Of a DNA stretch of 64,000 nucleotides, positions 50,639-58,253 are shown in pieces. The notes beneath the pieces were generated by a model. That model did no database searches. It was not told where the DNA came from and saw nothing but the letters and a program-made list of their open reading frames with translations. The stretch spans positions 1-64,000 of the forward strand of contig NZ_BCQR01000040.1 in the NCBI RefSeq assembly GCF_001552175.1, read 5' to 3'. Positions within the stretch are counted from its first letter, which is position 1. Each line of letters begins with the position of its first letter. The translations under genes and the position numbers were made by a program. The stretch is from Actinomadura kijaniata NBRC 14229 (GTDB taxonomy: Bacteria > Actinomycetota > Actinomycetes > Streptosporangiales > Streptosporangiaceae).

Positions 50639-50960
50639 GCGGTTCCTCTCCGGTGTCTCATCCGTCACCGACGCCCCGGGGGGCGTCGCCTGTCATCAGA
50701 TGACGCCCCCTGTGCGGCGGTTCCACCGGATGCGCAAAGGTTTCGGCGGCACGCCCCGGCGCGCGGAGGAGGGGATCATCGGTCACGGCGGATCGTTGAG
50801 GGGAGGGAGCACTCCCGGGCGGGGCCCGGGGTTACCCCGCCCTGTGACGCAGATCACCGGCATTGGCCCGCCGCATCCGGCCAAAACGAACCGTTCTTAC
50901 ACGCCTCTTATCTGGGTAACGGCATGCTTGGCCGTAACGATTTAGCAACAGACGGGGGTA
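50639..50960. promoter_or_regulatory. Divergent control region of lectin and sigE genes
   Basis: This 322-bp gap has no gene. It holds a perfect 8-2-8 palindrome GACGCCCCGGGGGGCGTC (50672-50689) in the lectin leader. It also holds a near-consensus CRP-type box TGTGACGCAGATCACC (50843-50858; consensus TGTGA-N6-TCACA), and an AT-richer stretch at 50888-50945 where the sigE promoter should lie. Confidence 0.45.
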
Positions 50961-51518
50961 GTGGTGAGCGCAGGCGCAATGGCGTGGACACCTCCGACGT
51001 GGGAGGAGATCGTCACCGAGCACTCCACGCGAGTGTTCCGGCTGGCATACCGGCTGACGGGCAACCGGCACGACGCCGAGGACCTGACCCAGGACGTGTT
51101 CATCCGGGTCTTCCGCTCGCTGTCCTCCTACAGTCCGGGGACGTTCGAGGGCTGGCTGCACCGCATCACGACGAACCTGTTCCTGGACCGCGCCCGCCGC
51201 AAGCAGCGCATCCGCTTCGACGCGCTGGCCGACGACGCCGCCGAGCGCCTCCAGGGGCGCGAGCCGAGCCCGGCGCAGGTCTACGACGAGCGGCACCTGG
51301 ACGCCGACATCCAGCGGGCGCTGGACTCGCTGGCCCCCGAGTACCGGGCCGCCGTGGTGCTGTGCGACATCGAGGGGCTGACCTACGAGGAGATCGCGGC
51401 GACGCTGGGCGTCAAGCTCGGCACCGTGCGGTCCCGCATCCACCGGGGCCGCGCCCAGCTGCGCGCCGCCCTGGAGCACCGCCGCCCGGTCGAGTCCCCG
51501 GTGACGACCCTGACCTGA
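50961..51518 (+). CDS. sigE: ECF sigma factor, SigE type
   Basis: 185 residues, very like mycobacterial SigE. It has [60 protein letters not shown] (region 2), then [20 protein letters not shown] and [20 protein letters not shown] (region 4). SigE orthologues govern envelope and heat/oxidative stress. Mycobacterial sigE is followed by the anti-sigma gene rseA; here no anti-sigma gene follows. GTG 50961 (GGGGG upstream) or ATG 50979 could start it. Confidence 0.9.
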   Translation: MVSAGAMAWTPPTWEEIVTEHSTRVFRLAYRLTGNRHDAEDLTQDVFIRVFRSLSSYSPGTFEGWLHRITTNLFLDRARRKQRIRFDALADDAAERLQGREPSPAQVYDERHLDADIQRALDSLAPEYRAAVVLCDIEGLTYEEIAATLGVKLGTVRSRIHRGRAQLRAALEHRRPVESPVTTLT

Positions 51519-51555
51519 CACCCCGAACACGACGCCCGGAACGTGACGCCCCGAA

Positions 51556-51571
51556 CGTGACGATCGTCACG
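51556..51571. promoter_or_regulatory. CRP-like palindrome upstream of the hydrolase gene
   Basis: CGTGACGATCGTCACG is a perfect 16-bp palindrome with the GTGA-N6-TCAC core of CRP-family sites. It lies 38 bp before the GTG of the hydrolase, just upstream of a likely -10 (TCTACC) for a nearly leaderless transcript. Confidence 0.5.
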
Positions 51572-51608
51572 CGTGACCGGTAAGTGAACGCTGTCTACCC
51601 TCCCTCTC

Positions 51609-52424
51609 GTGGACATCGTCTTCGAGCGACGCGGATCGGGCGCGCCGCTGGTGCTGCTGCACGGCATCGGTCACCGGTGGCAGGCGTGGGAACCGGTCCT
51701 GGACCTCCTCGCCGCCGAGCGCGACGTCATCGCCGTCGACCTGCCCGGCTTCGGCGCCTCCCCGCCGCTGCCCGCGGGCACGCCCTACACGCTCGACACG
51801 GCCATGGCGAACCTGGCCGCGACGTTCGAGCTGCTCGGCCTCGACCGGCCGCACATCGCGGGCAACTCGCTGGGCGGGCTGTTCTCGCTGGAGGCCGCCG
51901 ACCGGGGCCTGGTCAGCTCCGCGACGGTGCTGTCCCCGGCGGGCTTCTTCAACGCGGCGGAGCACCGCTACGCGAAGGCGGTGCTGCGCGCCTCCCGGCT
52001 CGGGGCCAACGTGCCGGGCCCGGTGCTGGACCGGCTGGCGCGCTCCCCGCGCCGCCGCGCGGCCCTGTTCGGGATGATCTACGGCCGCCCGGACCGGCTG
52101 ACCGTGGACGCGCTGCTGGCCGACGCCCGCGCGCTCCGCGACGCCCCGGGCTTCGAGGCGACCCTGCGGGCGAGCCGGAAGGTGCGCTTCGCGGGCGCGT
52201 GCGCGGACGTCCCGGTGACGATCGCCTGGGGCACCAAGGACCGGCTGCTGCGCGCGGGCCAGGCGGTCCGCGCCCAGCGCCGCCTGCCGCACGCGCGCTT
52301 CGTCTGGCTGGAGGGCTGCGGCCACGTCCCGATGGGCGACGACCCGGAGCTGGTGGCGAAGGTGCTCCTGGAGGGCAGCGACCACCCGCTGCTGAGCGCC
52401 ACCGGGGAGCAGGCGACCGCCTAG
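51609..52424 (+). CDS. Alpha/beta hydrolase
   Basis: 271 residues: LVLLHGIGHRWQAWEPVLDL (oxyanion HG), IAVDLPGFGASPPLPAG, the nucleophile in IAGNSLGGLFSLEAAD (about residue 85), acid in IAWGTKDRLLRAG and His in LEGCGHVPMGDDPE. A soluble esterase, epoxide or C-C hydrolase; the substrate is not evident. The GTG start has no ribosome site, but a -10 like TCTACC lies about 10 bp upstream, so leaderless translation is likely. Preceded by a CRP-like palindrome. Confidence 0.88.
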   Translation: MDIVFERRGSGAPLVLLHGIGHRWQAWEPVLDLLAAERDVIAVDLPGFGASPPLPAGTPYTLDTAMANLAATFELLGLDRPHIAGNSLGGLFSLEAADRGLVSSATVLSPAGFFNAAEHRYAKAVLRASRLGANVPGPVLDRLARSPRRRAALFGMIYGRPDRLTVDALLADARALRDAPGFEATLRASRKVRFAGACADVPVTIAWGTKDRLLRAGQAVRAQRRLPHARFVWLEGCGHVPMGDDPELVAKVLLEGSDHPLLSATGEQATA

Positions 52425-52434
52425 GCTCGGCGGG

Positions 52435-53202
52435 GTGAGCGAGACGGACGCCGAGCTGGCCCGACGCTGGCTGGCGGGGAACGGGGTCGTCCGGACCCGT
52501 CCCGGGGAGTGGAACGACAACGGCGTCCTCCGGGACGCCGGTGCCATGGCGCACGCCTGGGCCGAGGAGACGGCGACCGTGACCGCGCCGGGTGGCGGCT
52601 GGGATCCGGCGTTCGCGCTGCGGTTGACGTTCGGGCTGCTGGACCTGCTCGACCACTACTGGGTGACGCACGAGCTGAGCCATCTCGTGCTGACCGAGCC
52701 GTCGGTGGCCGGGGCCTTCTGGGCGGGGTGCCGGCGGCGGCTGGAGGCGCCGGAGGAGCCGGAGGCGCTCACGTACTCGCTGTGGGTGGACTGGTTCGAG
52801 GACGTGCGGACGGTCGGGACCGCGTTCGGGGAGACCCTGGGCCGGGACGTGGAGGCGTTGCGCGCCCCGGCGCCCGGCCTCCTGCACCGGGCGCGGCACG
52901 TGCTGGACAACTCCGGCCCGGTGCCGTGGGAGCTGAAACGCCCCGTCTACGGGACGGCGGTGGACGTGCCGGAGCTGCGCCAGGCGCTGTTCCGCGGCCT
53001 GCTGCACGGCTACCACGACGTCTACGGAAAGCTGGAGCCGTCCGAGGCGCTGGCCCTGCTGCGCCGCCTGCGCCTGCCGGAGGGCACCGAGCACCTGGCG
53101 GCGCTGGAGAGCGTTCTGGCCGCGGGCCACCGGAACCACCACACCTCCCCCGGGGCATGGCCCCGGGCTGGGCGGAATCTCCCAAGGGAACCTCACGGCT
53201 AG
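52435..53202 (+). CDS. Protein of unknown function
   Basis: 255-residue, mostly helical, soluble protein without recognised domain. Notable stretches are TFGLLDLLDHYWVTHELSHL with clustered His residues, TYSLWVDWFEDVRTVGTAFG, and HRARHVLDNSGPVPWELKRP. The HxxxH-like DHYWVTHELSH might bind metal but is not a proven motif. The GTG start follows 10 bp after the hydrolase stop, suggesting an operon. Confidence 0.6.
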   Translation: MSETDAELARRWLAGNGVVRTRPGEWNDNGVLRDAGAMAHAWAEETATVTAPGGGWDPAFALRLTFGLLDLLDHYWVTHELSHLVLTEPSVAGAFWAGCRRRLEAPEEPEALTYSLWVDWFEDVRTVGTAFGETLGRDVEALRAPAPGLLHRARHVLDNSGPVPWELKRPVYGTAVDVPELRQALFRGLLHGYHDVYGKLEPSEALALLRRLRLPEGTEHLAALESVLAAGHRNHHTSPGAWPRAGRNLPREPHG

Positions 53203-53362
53203 TAGTCGATCTTCGACTGTGGGTTAGATGTGGCGGCGTTCCCACAGCGTGGGCGCGTTCACGACAGCGTCGGCCGGCGGCGTCCGGGGCAGGCCTCCCA
53301 TGGCGGCGCGCCCCCGTGGCGCCGGTCCCGGCCGACCCTCCATCTCTGGAAGGAGCGATCCG

Positions 53363-53815
53363 ATGCTGGCAACGACTCTGGGTGGCGTCGCCGCACTGGC
53401 CGCGATGCTGACCTCCGCCGCCCCCAGCACCGCCGTGGAGGCGTGCGAGAAGATGATCCGCAAGCATCCGGCGCACGTCCGGGTGGACTCCGCCACCATC
53501 GGCGGCGACAAGCGGACGCTGCGGGTGAAGGTGACCTACCAGTGCAGGGAGGCCACCCACCTGGCGGTGGCGGCCGGGCAGCCGCCCGCCTCCAGCGGAG
53601 GCACCCCCCGCTACCAGCGCATCGGCGCCGCCACCACCCCCGCCAAGTGCGACGGCAGGCGGCACACCCGCACCCTGACCGCCAAGCCGCAGGGCGACTT
53701 CGCCAAGGTCTGGCAGCGCGGCGCGCCCGCCACCGTCGGCGCCACCCTGCAGACCGCCAAGGCCAACTGCCTGTACACCCTGGCCAAGACCAGCAGGAAC
53801 CTGCGCCTCAGGTGA
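53363..53815 (+). CDS. Secreted cysteine-containing protein of unknown function
   Basis: 150 residues: a signal peptide (TTLGGVAALAAMLTSAAPST) followed by a basic mature domain with four cysteines (VEACEKMIRK, VTYQCREATH, AKCDGRRHTR, KANCLYTLAK), enough for two disulfides. The pattern TLRVKVTYQC and RTLTAKPQGDFAKVWQRGAP suggests a small beta-sandwich. ATG 53363 follows GGAAGGAG at good spacing; the longer upstream reading is rejected. No known family recognised. Confidence 0.7.
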   Translation: MLATTLGGVAALAAMLTSAAPSTAVEACEKMIRKHPAHVRVDSATIGGDKRTLRVKVTYQCREATHLAVAAGQPPASSGGTPRYQRIGAATTPAKCDGRRHTRTLTAKPQGDFAKVWQRGAPATVGATLQTAKANCLYTLAKTSRNLRLR

Positions 53816-53970
53816 CCTGACCGGCCCCGCCGGGACGCACCGGGCCGGGCGGACGCGGGCGCGGCTCTCCCGCGGCCGCCCGGCCGTGCGCCGAGGCCGC
53901 GACCAAAGTCGCGGCCCGCTAGACCATCGACCGACGAAAGGGCCCACCGCCCCTTCCCAGACTCGGGGGC

Positions 53971-54669
53971 GTGAAGCCGCAGAACAACGCCGACCCGTCG
54001 GCGCACAAGGCCACCGTGCTCGCCGAGCCGGCCTGGGCCGTGACGCTCGTCTGCGTCGCGGGCGGAACCGGGCTCGGCCTGCTGGTCCCCCTCCTCGCGG
54101 ACTGGCTCGTGACCCTGCCCTGGGCGCCGTTGCAAGGACCGGCCGAGCTGCTGGCCTCGGTCCCGGAGCCCGGTCTCACCATCGGCGCCGTCGCGGTGGG
54201 CGCGCTCCTGGGTCTGGTGGCCGCCCTCGTCGCGATGCACGAGTCACTGTCGGTCGGCGTCTCCGGCGGCCGCGTGGTCCTCACCGTCCGGGACACGCCC
54301 CGGGAGTTCGCGCGCGCCGAGGTCGCCCTGGCGTTCCGGGACGGCAAGCAGCTCGTGCTGCTCGGCCCGGACGGCATGGAGCTCGCGCGGGAGGACTGCG
54401 GCCTGTCCTGGCAGCGCCTCACCGACGCCTTCGCCGAACACGGGTACCCGTGGGCGGACGAGGATCCGTACCGGAACGAGTTCCGCCGCTGGGTCCCCGG
54501 CGCGCCCGGCCTGCCCGAGGGGGCGGACGCCCTGCTGAGGGCCCGCGCGGCGGCGCGCAAGCGGGACGACGCCGAGGACGCCCGGGAGCTGCGCCGGGAG
54601 CTGGCGGGCCTCGGCGTGGTCGTGCGCGACGAGAACGGGCGGCAGTACTGGCGCACGCCTCAGCGGTGA
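53971..54669 (+). CDS. YqeB-like membrane protein
   Basis: 232 residues. Two N-terminal helices (AWAVTLVCVAGGTGLGLLVP, LTIGAVAVGALLGLVAALVA) precede a cytosolic part with SVGVSGGRVVLTVRDTPREF, REFARAEVALAFRDGKQLVL and a late RDDAEDARELRRELAGLGVV, the pattern of actinomycete YqeB-family proteins of unknown role. GTG start. The 3' end overlaps the convergent TetR gene by 10 bp. Confidence 0.75.
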   Translation: MKPQNNADPSAHKATVLAEPAWAVTLVCVAGGTGLGLLVPLLADWLVTLPWAPLQGPAELLASVPEPGLTIGAVAVGALLGLVAALVAMHESLSVGVSGGRVVLTVRDTPREFARAEVALAFRDGKQLVLLGPDGMELAREDCGLSWQRLTDAFAEHGYPWADEDPYRNEFRRWVPGAPGLPEGADALLRARAAARKRDDAEDARELRRELAGLGVVVRDENGRQYWRTPQR

Positions 54670-55259
54670 CCGGCCCACCCGGCGGGGTCCCGGAACGCGT
54701 GCAGCAGGTGCGCGAGGGCGGCGCGGAGCCCGGCGGGGTCCAGGTCCAGGGCCCCGGCCCCGGCCAGGTGGTCGAAGATCAGGCCGTCGAGGTACGCCAC
54801 CAGCAGCGGGGCCTGCGCCCCGGGATCGGGGGCCCCGGCCGCCGTCAGCATGGCCTCGGTCATCGCGCGGGAGCGGCGGCCCGCCCGGACGAAGACCGCA
54901 CGGACCTCGGGGCGGCGGTTGGCCTCCAGCGCCAGTTCGTAGCGGGCCAGCATGCGGGAGCGGCCGGTGGTGGTCCAGCGTTCGACCAGGCGCGCGACGG
55001 ACTCCACGACGTCCGCGTCGTCCGCGCCGCCCGCGGCGGCGAGCGGGGCGGCCATCTCGGCGGCGTCCACGGCCTCCAAGCGCTCGATCACCGCCTGGAG
55101 CAGGGCCTGGCGGGTGCGGAAGTAGTACGAGCAGGAGCCCTCGGGCAGGCCCGCCTCCCGGTCCACCGCGCGGTGCGTCAGGCCGCGCGTGCCCTCGCGG
55201 GCGAGCGTCTCGATCGCCGCGTCGGCCAGACGGTCCCGGCGGGAGCCGTCGGCGTTCAT
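54660..55259 (-). CDS. TetR family transcriptional regulator
   Basis: 199 residues. Helix-turn-helix: RRDRLADAAIETLAREGTRG, LTHRAVDREAGLPEGSCSYY, FRTRQALLQAVIERL. The C-terminal domain is helical (VARLVERWTTTGRSRMLARY). It is divergent from a flavin monooxygenase gene, with two palindromic operators in the 89-bp gap. It is thus likely a ligand-relieved repressor of the monooxygenase and of itself. Confidence 0.9.
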   Translation of the reverse strand: MNADGSRRDRLADAAIETLAREGTRGLTHRAVDREAGLPEGSCSYYFRTRQALLQAVIERLEAVDAAEMAAPLAAAGGADDADVVESVARLVERWTTTGRSRMLARYELALEANRRPEVRAVFVRAGRRSRAMTEAMLTAAGAPDPGAQAPLLVAYLDGLIFDHLAGAGALDLDPAGLRAALAHLLHAFRDPAGWAGHR

Positions 55260-55296
55260 CTGCCACCCCTTTCCCGGCCCCTCTGCCGGCCGCGCT

Positions 55297-55339
55297 CTCT
55301 ACAAGTGTAGAGTCAGTGGTGTCCACTACAGATGTAGAG
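55297..55339. promoter_or_regulatory. Tandem TetR operators before the flavin monooxygenase
   Basis: CTCTACAAGTGTAGAG (55297-55312) is a perfect 7-2-7 palindrome. CACTACAGATGTAGAG (55324-55339) repeats it with one changed pair. Centres are 27 bp apart. They lie between the divergent tetR and monooxygenase genes and cover the expected promoters; the second ends 9 bp before the monooxygenase ATG. Confidence 0.78.
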
Positions 55340-55348
55340 GTGATGGAC

Positions 55349-56491
55349 ATGAGCGAGCGGACCGCCGTCGTGGCCGGCGGCGGGATCGGCGGGCTGGCGG
55401 CCGCCCTGGCCCTGCACCGGCGCGGATGGGACGTCGAGGTGCTGGAGCGGGCTCCCGCGTTCGGGGAGGTCGGGGCCGGGATCTCCCTCTGGGCCAACGG
55501 GGTCCGGGCCCTGGAGGCGCTGGGGGTCGGGCGGGCCGTCAGGGATCGTTCGATGCCCGAGCGCGAGGCGGGCATCCGGGAGCCGGGCGGGCGGTGGCTG
55601 TCGCGCGCCGACACCGGCGCGCTCGAACGCCGGCACGGCTCCGTCGTGGTCCTGCACCGGGCGCACCTGCTGGACCTCCTGCGGGAGGCGCTGCCCGAGC
55701 GGATGCTGCGGACCGGCGCCGAGGTGAGGGCGGTCCGGCGGGCCGGGGAGCGCGTCGAGGTCGAGCACACGGGCGGGGTCTCGCGCGCCGACCTCGTGGT
55801 GGGGGCGGACGGCATCGGCAGCGCCGTGCGGCGGTCGGTGTGGCCGGACGCGCCCGGACCCCGGTACGCGGGCTACACCGTCTGGCGGGCGGTCATCGAC
55901 CCCGGACGGCCGTTGCGGGCGGGCGGCGAGACCTGGGGGCGCGGCCGGAGGGTCGGGCTCGTCAGCCTCCCGGACGGGCGGGTCTACATGTTCTGCGTCG
56001 CCGACGCCCCGGCCGGGGGACGGGCGCCGGACGGCGAGCCGGCCGAGCTCGGGCGGCTTTTCTCGGGGTGGCACGCGCCGATCCCCGAGCTGCTGGCCGC
56101 CGCCCCGGAGGACGCGTTCGTCCGGCACGACATCCACGAGCTGCCGCCGTTGCGGACGTACGTGTCGGGGCGGGTCGCGCTGCTGGGCGACGCCGCCCAC
56201 GCCATGACCCCCAACCTGGGGCAGGGCGGCAACCAGGCCCTGGAGGACGCCGTCACGCTCGCCGCGCTGCTCGACCGGCATCCGGCCGTCGAACGCGCGC
56301 TGGCCGCCTACGACCGCGAGCGGCGGCCCCGCACCCAGATGATCGCCCGGCGGTCGCGGTGGATCGGGGAGGCCACACGGTGGTCGTCGCCGCTCGCCGT
56401 CGCGGCGCGCAACACCCTGATCCGCCTCACCCCGGCGAGCGCCATGCCCCGCGCGCTCGCCCCGGTGCTCGACTGGCGCCCACCCACCTGA
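55349..56491 (+). CDS. FAD-dependent monooxygenase (salicylate-hydroxylase type)
   Basis: 380 residues with the three flavin-hydroxylase fingerprints: the Rossmann GxGxxG (AVVAGGGIGGLAAALAL), the DG motif (LVVGADGIGSAVRRSVWPD, about 150) and the GD motif (VALLGDAAHAMTPNLGQGG, about 285). It would use NAD(P)H and oxygen to hydroxylate an aromatic or related compound; the substrate, perhaps an antibiotic or phenolic, is unknown. ATG 55349 has GAGG at a suitable distance (ATG 55343 possible). Controlled by the divergent TetR. Confidence 0.92.
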   Translation: MSERTAVVAGGGIGGLAAALALHRRGWDVEVLERAPAFGEVGAGISLWANGVRALEALGVGRAVRDRSMPEREAGIREPGGRWLSRADTGALERRHGSVVVLHRAHLLDLLREALPERMLRTGAEVRAVRRAGERVEVEHTGGVSRADLVVGADGIGSAVRRSVWPDAPGPRYAGYTVWRAVIDPGRPLRAGGETWGRGRRVGLVSLPDGRVYMFCVADAPAGGRAPDGEPAELGRLFSGWHAPIPELLAAAPEDAFVRHDIHELPPLRTYVSGRVALLGDAAHAMTPNLGQGGNQALEDAVTLAALLDRHPAVERALAAYDRERRPRTQMIARRSRWIGEATRWSSPLAVAARNTLIRLTPASAMPRALAPVLDWRPPT

Positions 56492-56508
56492 GACCCGCCG
56501 CGTCACGG

Positions 56509-56529
56509 CCGGTCGGCTTCACCGACCGG
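56509..56529 (+). terminator. Hairpin after the flavin monooxygenase gene
   Basis: CCGGTCGG (56509-56516) and CCGACCGG (56522-56529) pair perfectly around CTTCA, 18 bp past the stop. No T-run. The rest of the gap to the next gene shows no convincing gene. Confidence 0.55.
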
Positions 56530-56681
56530 TGGCCGGAAACGCCACGCACCCCACGCGACGAGCACCACCACGCCCGCGAGGAACACCGCGATGCCCATGG
56601 CGAGCACCGCTCCCCGGCCACCGCGACGACGCGCCGCCCGTCCCAGCGGGCCGACCGCGCTGCCGTGAGGGCCACTCCCTC

Positions 56682-56733
56682 GGCCACGCCCGCCCGGCCG
56701 AACGTCAGGGAGCGGAGCCGGGCAGGCGTGGCC
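56682..56733 (-). terminator. Hairpin terminator of the methyltransferase gene
   Basis: A 17-bp stem (56682-56698 with 56717-56733, one mismatch that is a G-U in the leftward RNA) begins 7 bp after the minus-strand stop codon and has an 18-nt loop. Confidence 0.65.
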
Positions 56734-56739
56734 GGGTGG

Positions 56740-57480
56740 CTATTCGGCGGTTTTCCGCCACACCGATATGTGCTCGGGGCTCTCGTGGGTGAAGGGTTCG
56801 CGGGTCCAGGACTGCCAGCGCTCGACCAGGCGCATCCCCGCGATGCGGGCCATCAGGTCCAGCTCGGACGGCCACACGTAGCGGAACGGGATGGACCGGA
56901 ACGAGCCCCTGCCCCCGGTCACGTCGACGTAGTTCGAGCTGAGCGACTGCGTCGCGCAGTCGTACACGTCGTAGGCCCAGCCGGTGGGGCTCGTGCGGAA
57001 CGGCACGACGGTCTGCCCCGGTGGCAGCTTGCGGAGTTCGGGGACGCCGACCTCGATGACGAAGCGGCCGCCGGGTTCGAGGTGGGCGGCGGCGTTCTCG
57101 AAGCAGGCGAGCTGGGCGTCCTGGCTGGTCAGGTTGTTGATGGTGTTGTAGACGAGATAGGCGAGGGCGAACGCGCCGTCGACGCGGGTGGTGGCGAAGT
57201 CCCCGATCGTCACGCCGACCGCGTCGCCGCCGGGCTTGGCGCGCAGGCGCTCGACCATCGCCCGCGACAGGTCAACGCCGTGGACGGGAACGCCGCGCCG
57301 CGCGAGCGGGAGCGCGATGCGGCCCGTTCCGACGCCGAACTCCAGGGCGCGCCCGTCCCCGGCCAGGTCGGCCAGGAAGTCGACGGCGGGCTCCACCGCC
57401 TCCGGCGCGAACATGTCCGCCGAGTCCTCGTCGTAGGTCGCGGCGACGTCCTCACCGAAACAACCGTCCGGATCTTCCAT
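56740..57480 (-). CDS. Class I SAM-dependent methyltransferase
   Basis: 246 residues. The SAM-binding motif I is ALEFGVGTGRIALPLARRGV, then HGVDLSRAMVERLRAKPG (motif with acidic ribose-binding residue), VGVTIGDFATTRVDGAFALA and HLEPGGRFVIEVGVPEL. It resembles actinomycete small-molecule methyltransferases (methyltransf_25/TylM1-like). ATG 57480 (MEDPDGCFGEDVAATYD) fits the usual start; the longer reading is low complexity. Followed by its own terminator. Confidence 0.88.
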   Translation of the reverse strand: MEDPDGCFGEDVAATYDEDSADMFAPEAVEPAVDFLADLAGDGRALEFGVGTGRIALPLARRGVPVHGVDLSRAMVERLRAKPGGDAVGVTIGDFATTRVDGAFALAYLVYNTINNLTSQDAQLACFENAAAHLEPGGRFVIEVGVPELRKLPPGQTVVPFRTSPTGWAYDVYDCATQSLSSNYVDVTGGRGSFRSIPFRYVWPSELDLMARIAGMRLVERWQSWTREPFTHESPEHISVWRKTAE

Positions 57481-57639
57481 GCCGGGACCGTAACCCCCGG
57501 CCCGTCCACCGGACCAACGGTTTTCCCGCGCGGATCGGGGACGCCGTCCGTCCCGTGGCCGGAATCGGCCACATTTGCGAGGGGAACCCCGGAGCGCCGC
57601 CATCCGACGAAAGAGTCAGCCGCGGAGGGGAGACGCCCG

Positions 57640-58191
57640 ATGTCCCATGGATACGACACGCACCGGTACCCGGCGGAGCCGGGGGCGGCCGTCGCCCGGC
57701 CGTCCTCGCTGGACACCGCGTTCGTCCTGATGCTGCTGGGCGCGGGCATCACCCTTGTCGGCGCCCTGTTCACGCTGGTCGTCGGGGTGGGCATCGGGAT
57801 GGCGCTCGCCTCCCCCTCCGGCGACCCGGATACCAGCGGGTTCGCGGTGGACATGGGCATCGGCGTGGGGATCGTGATCCTCATCGCCGTGGTCCAGGTC
57901 GGCCTGTGGCTGTGGATGGCGTTCGCCAACCGGGCCGGACGGCCCTACGCGCGCGTCGTGTCCGCCGTCCTGTTCGGGATCTACTCCCTGCTCGTCCTCC
58001 TCCACGTGGCCACGGTGCTCATGGCGCCCGGCGCCTCGCTGTCCATCGCGTTGTACTCGCTCGGCCTGGTGCTCTCGCTGGTCATCTGGGGCGTCGGGCT
58101 GGGAGCGACCCTCCTGCTGTGGCGGTCGGACGTGTCCGCCTACATCGCGGCGCGATCCGGCCACCCCGGCCCGTCGTTCCAGGACCAGTGA
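57640..58191 (+). CDS. Integral membrane protein of unknown function
   Basis: 183 residues with about four helices: FVLMLLGAGITLVGALFTLV, MGIGVGIVILIAVVQVGLWL, YARVVSAVLFGIYSLLVLLH and LYSLGLVLSLVIWGVGLGAT. A polar, Tyr/Pro/His-containing N-terminal tail (MSHGYDTHRYPAEPG) precedes them. Such proteins are common and uncharacterised in actinomycetes. ATG 57640 has GGAGGGGAG in front. Confidence 0.78.
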   Translation: MSHGYDTHRYPAEPGAAVARPSSLDTAFVLMLLGAGITLVGALFTLVVGVGIGMALASPSGDPDTSGFAVDMGIGVGIVILIAVVQVGLWLWMAFANRAGRPYARVVSAVLFGIYSLLVLLHVATVLMAPGASLSIALYSLGLVLSLVIWGVGLGATLLLWRSDVSAYIAARSGHPGPSFQDQ

Positions 58192-58253
58192 CCGCCGCAC
58201 CACCGGTCGCGTGACGGATTCGCTCCACGGCGGCCGCGCCTAGCGTCCCCGGC

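Noticed and set aside
54244..55815. 523-codon minus-strand frame spanning the TetR and monooxygenase region
   Set aside because: It crosses the operator region and both real genes in a different frame and has Arg/Pro/Gly-rich composition.
56427..56739. Possible small membrane protein on the minus strand after the methyltransferase
   Set aside because: A short hydrophobic stretch (MGIAVFLAGVVVLVAWGAW) can be read, but it has no ribosome site and the region starts in the methyltransferase terminator; a frameshifted remnant cannot be excluded.
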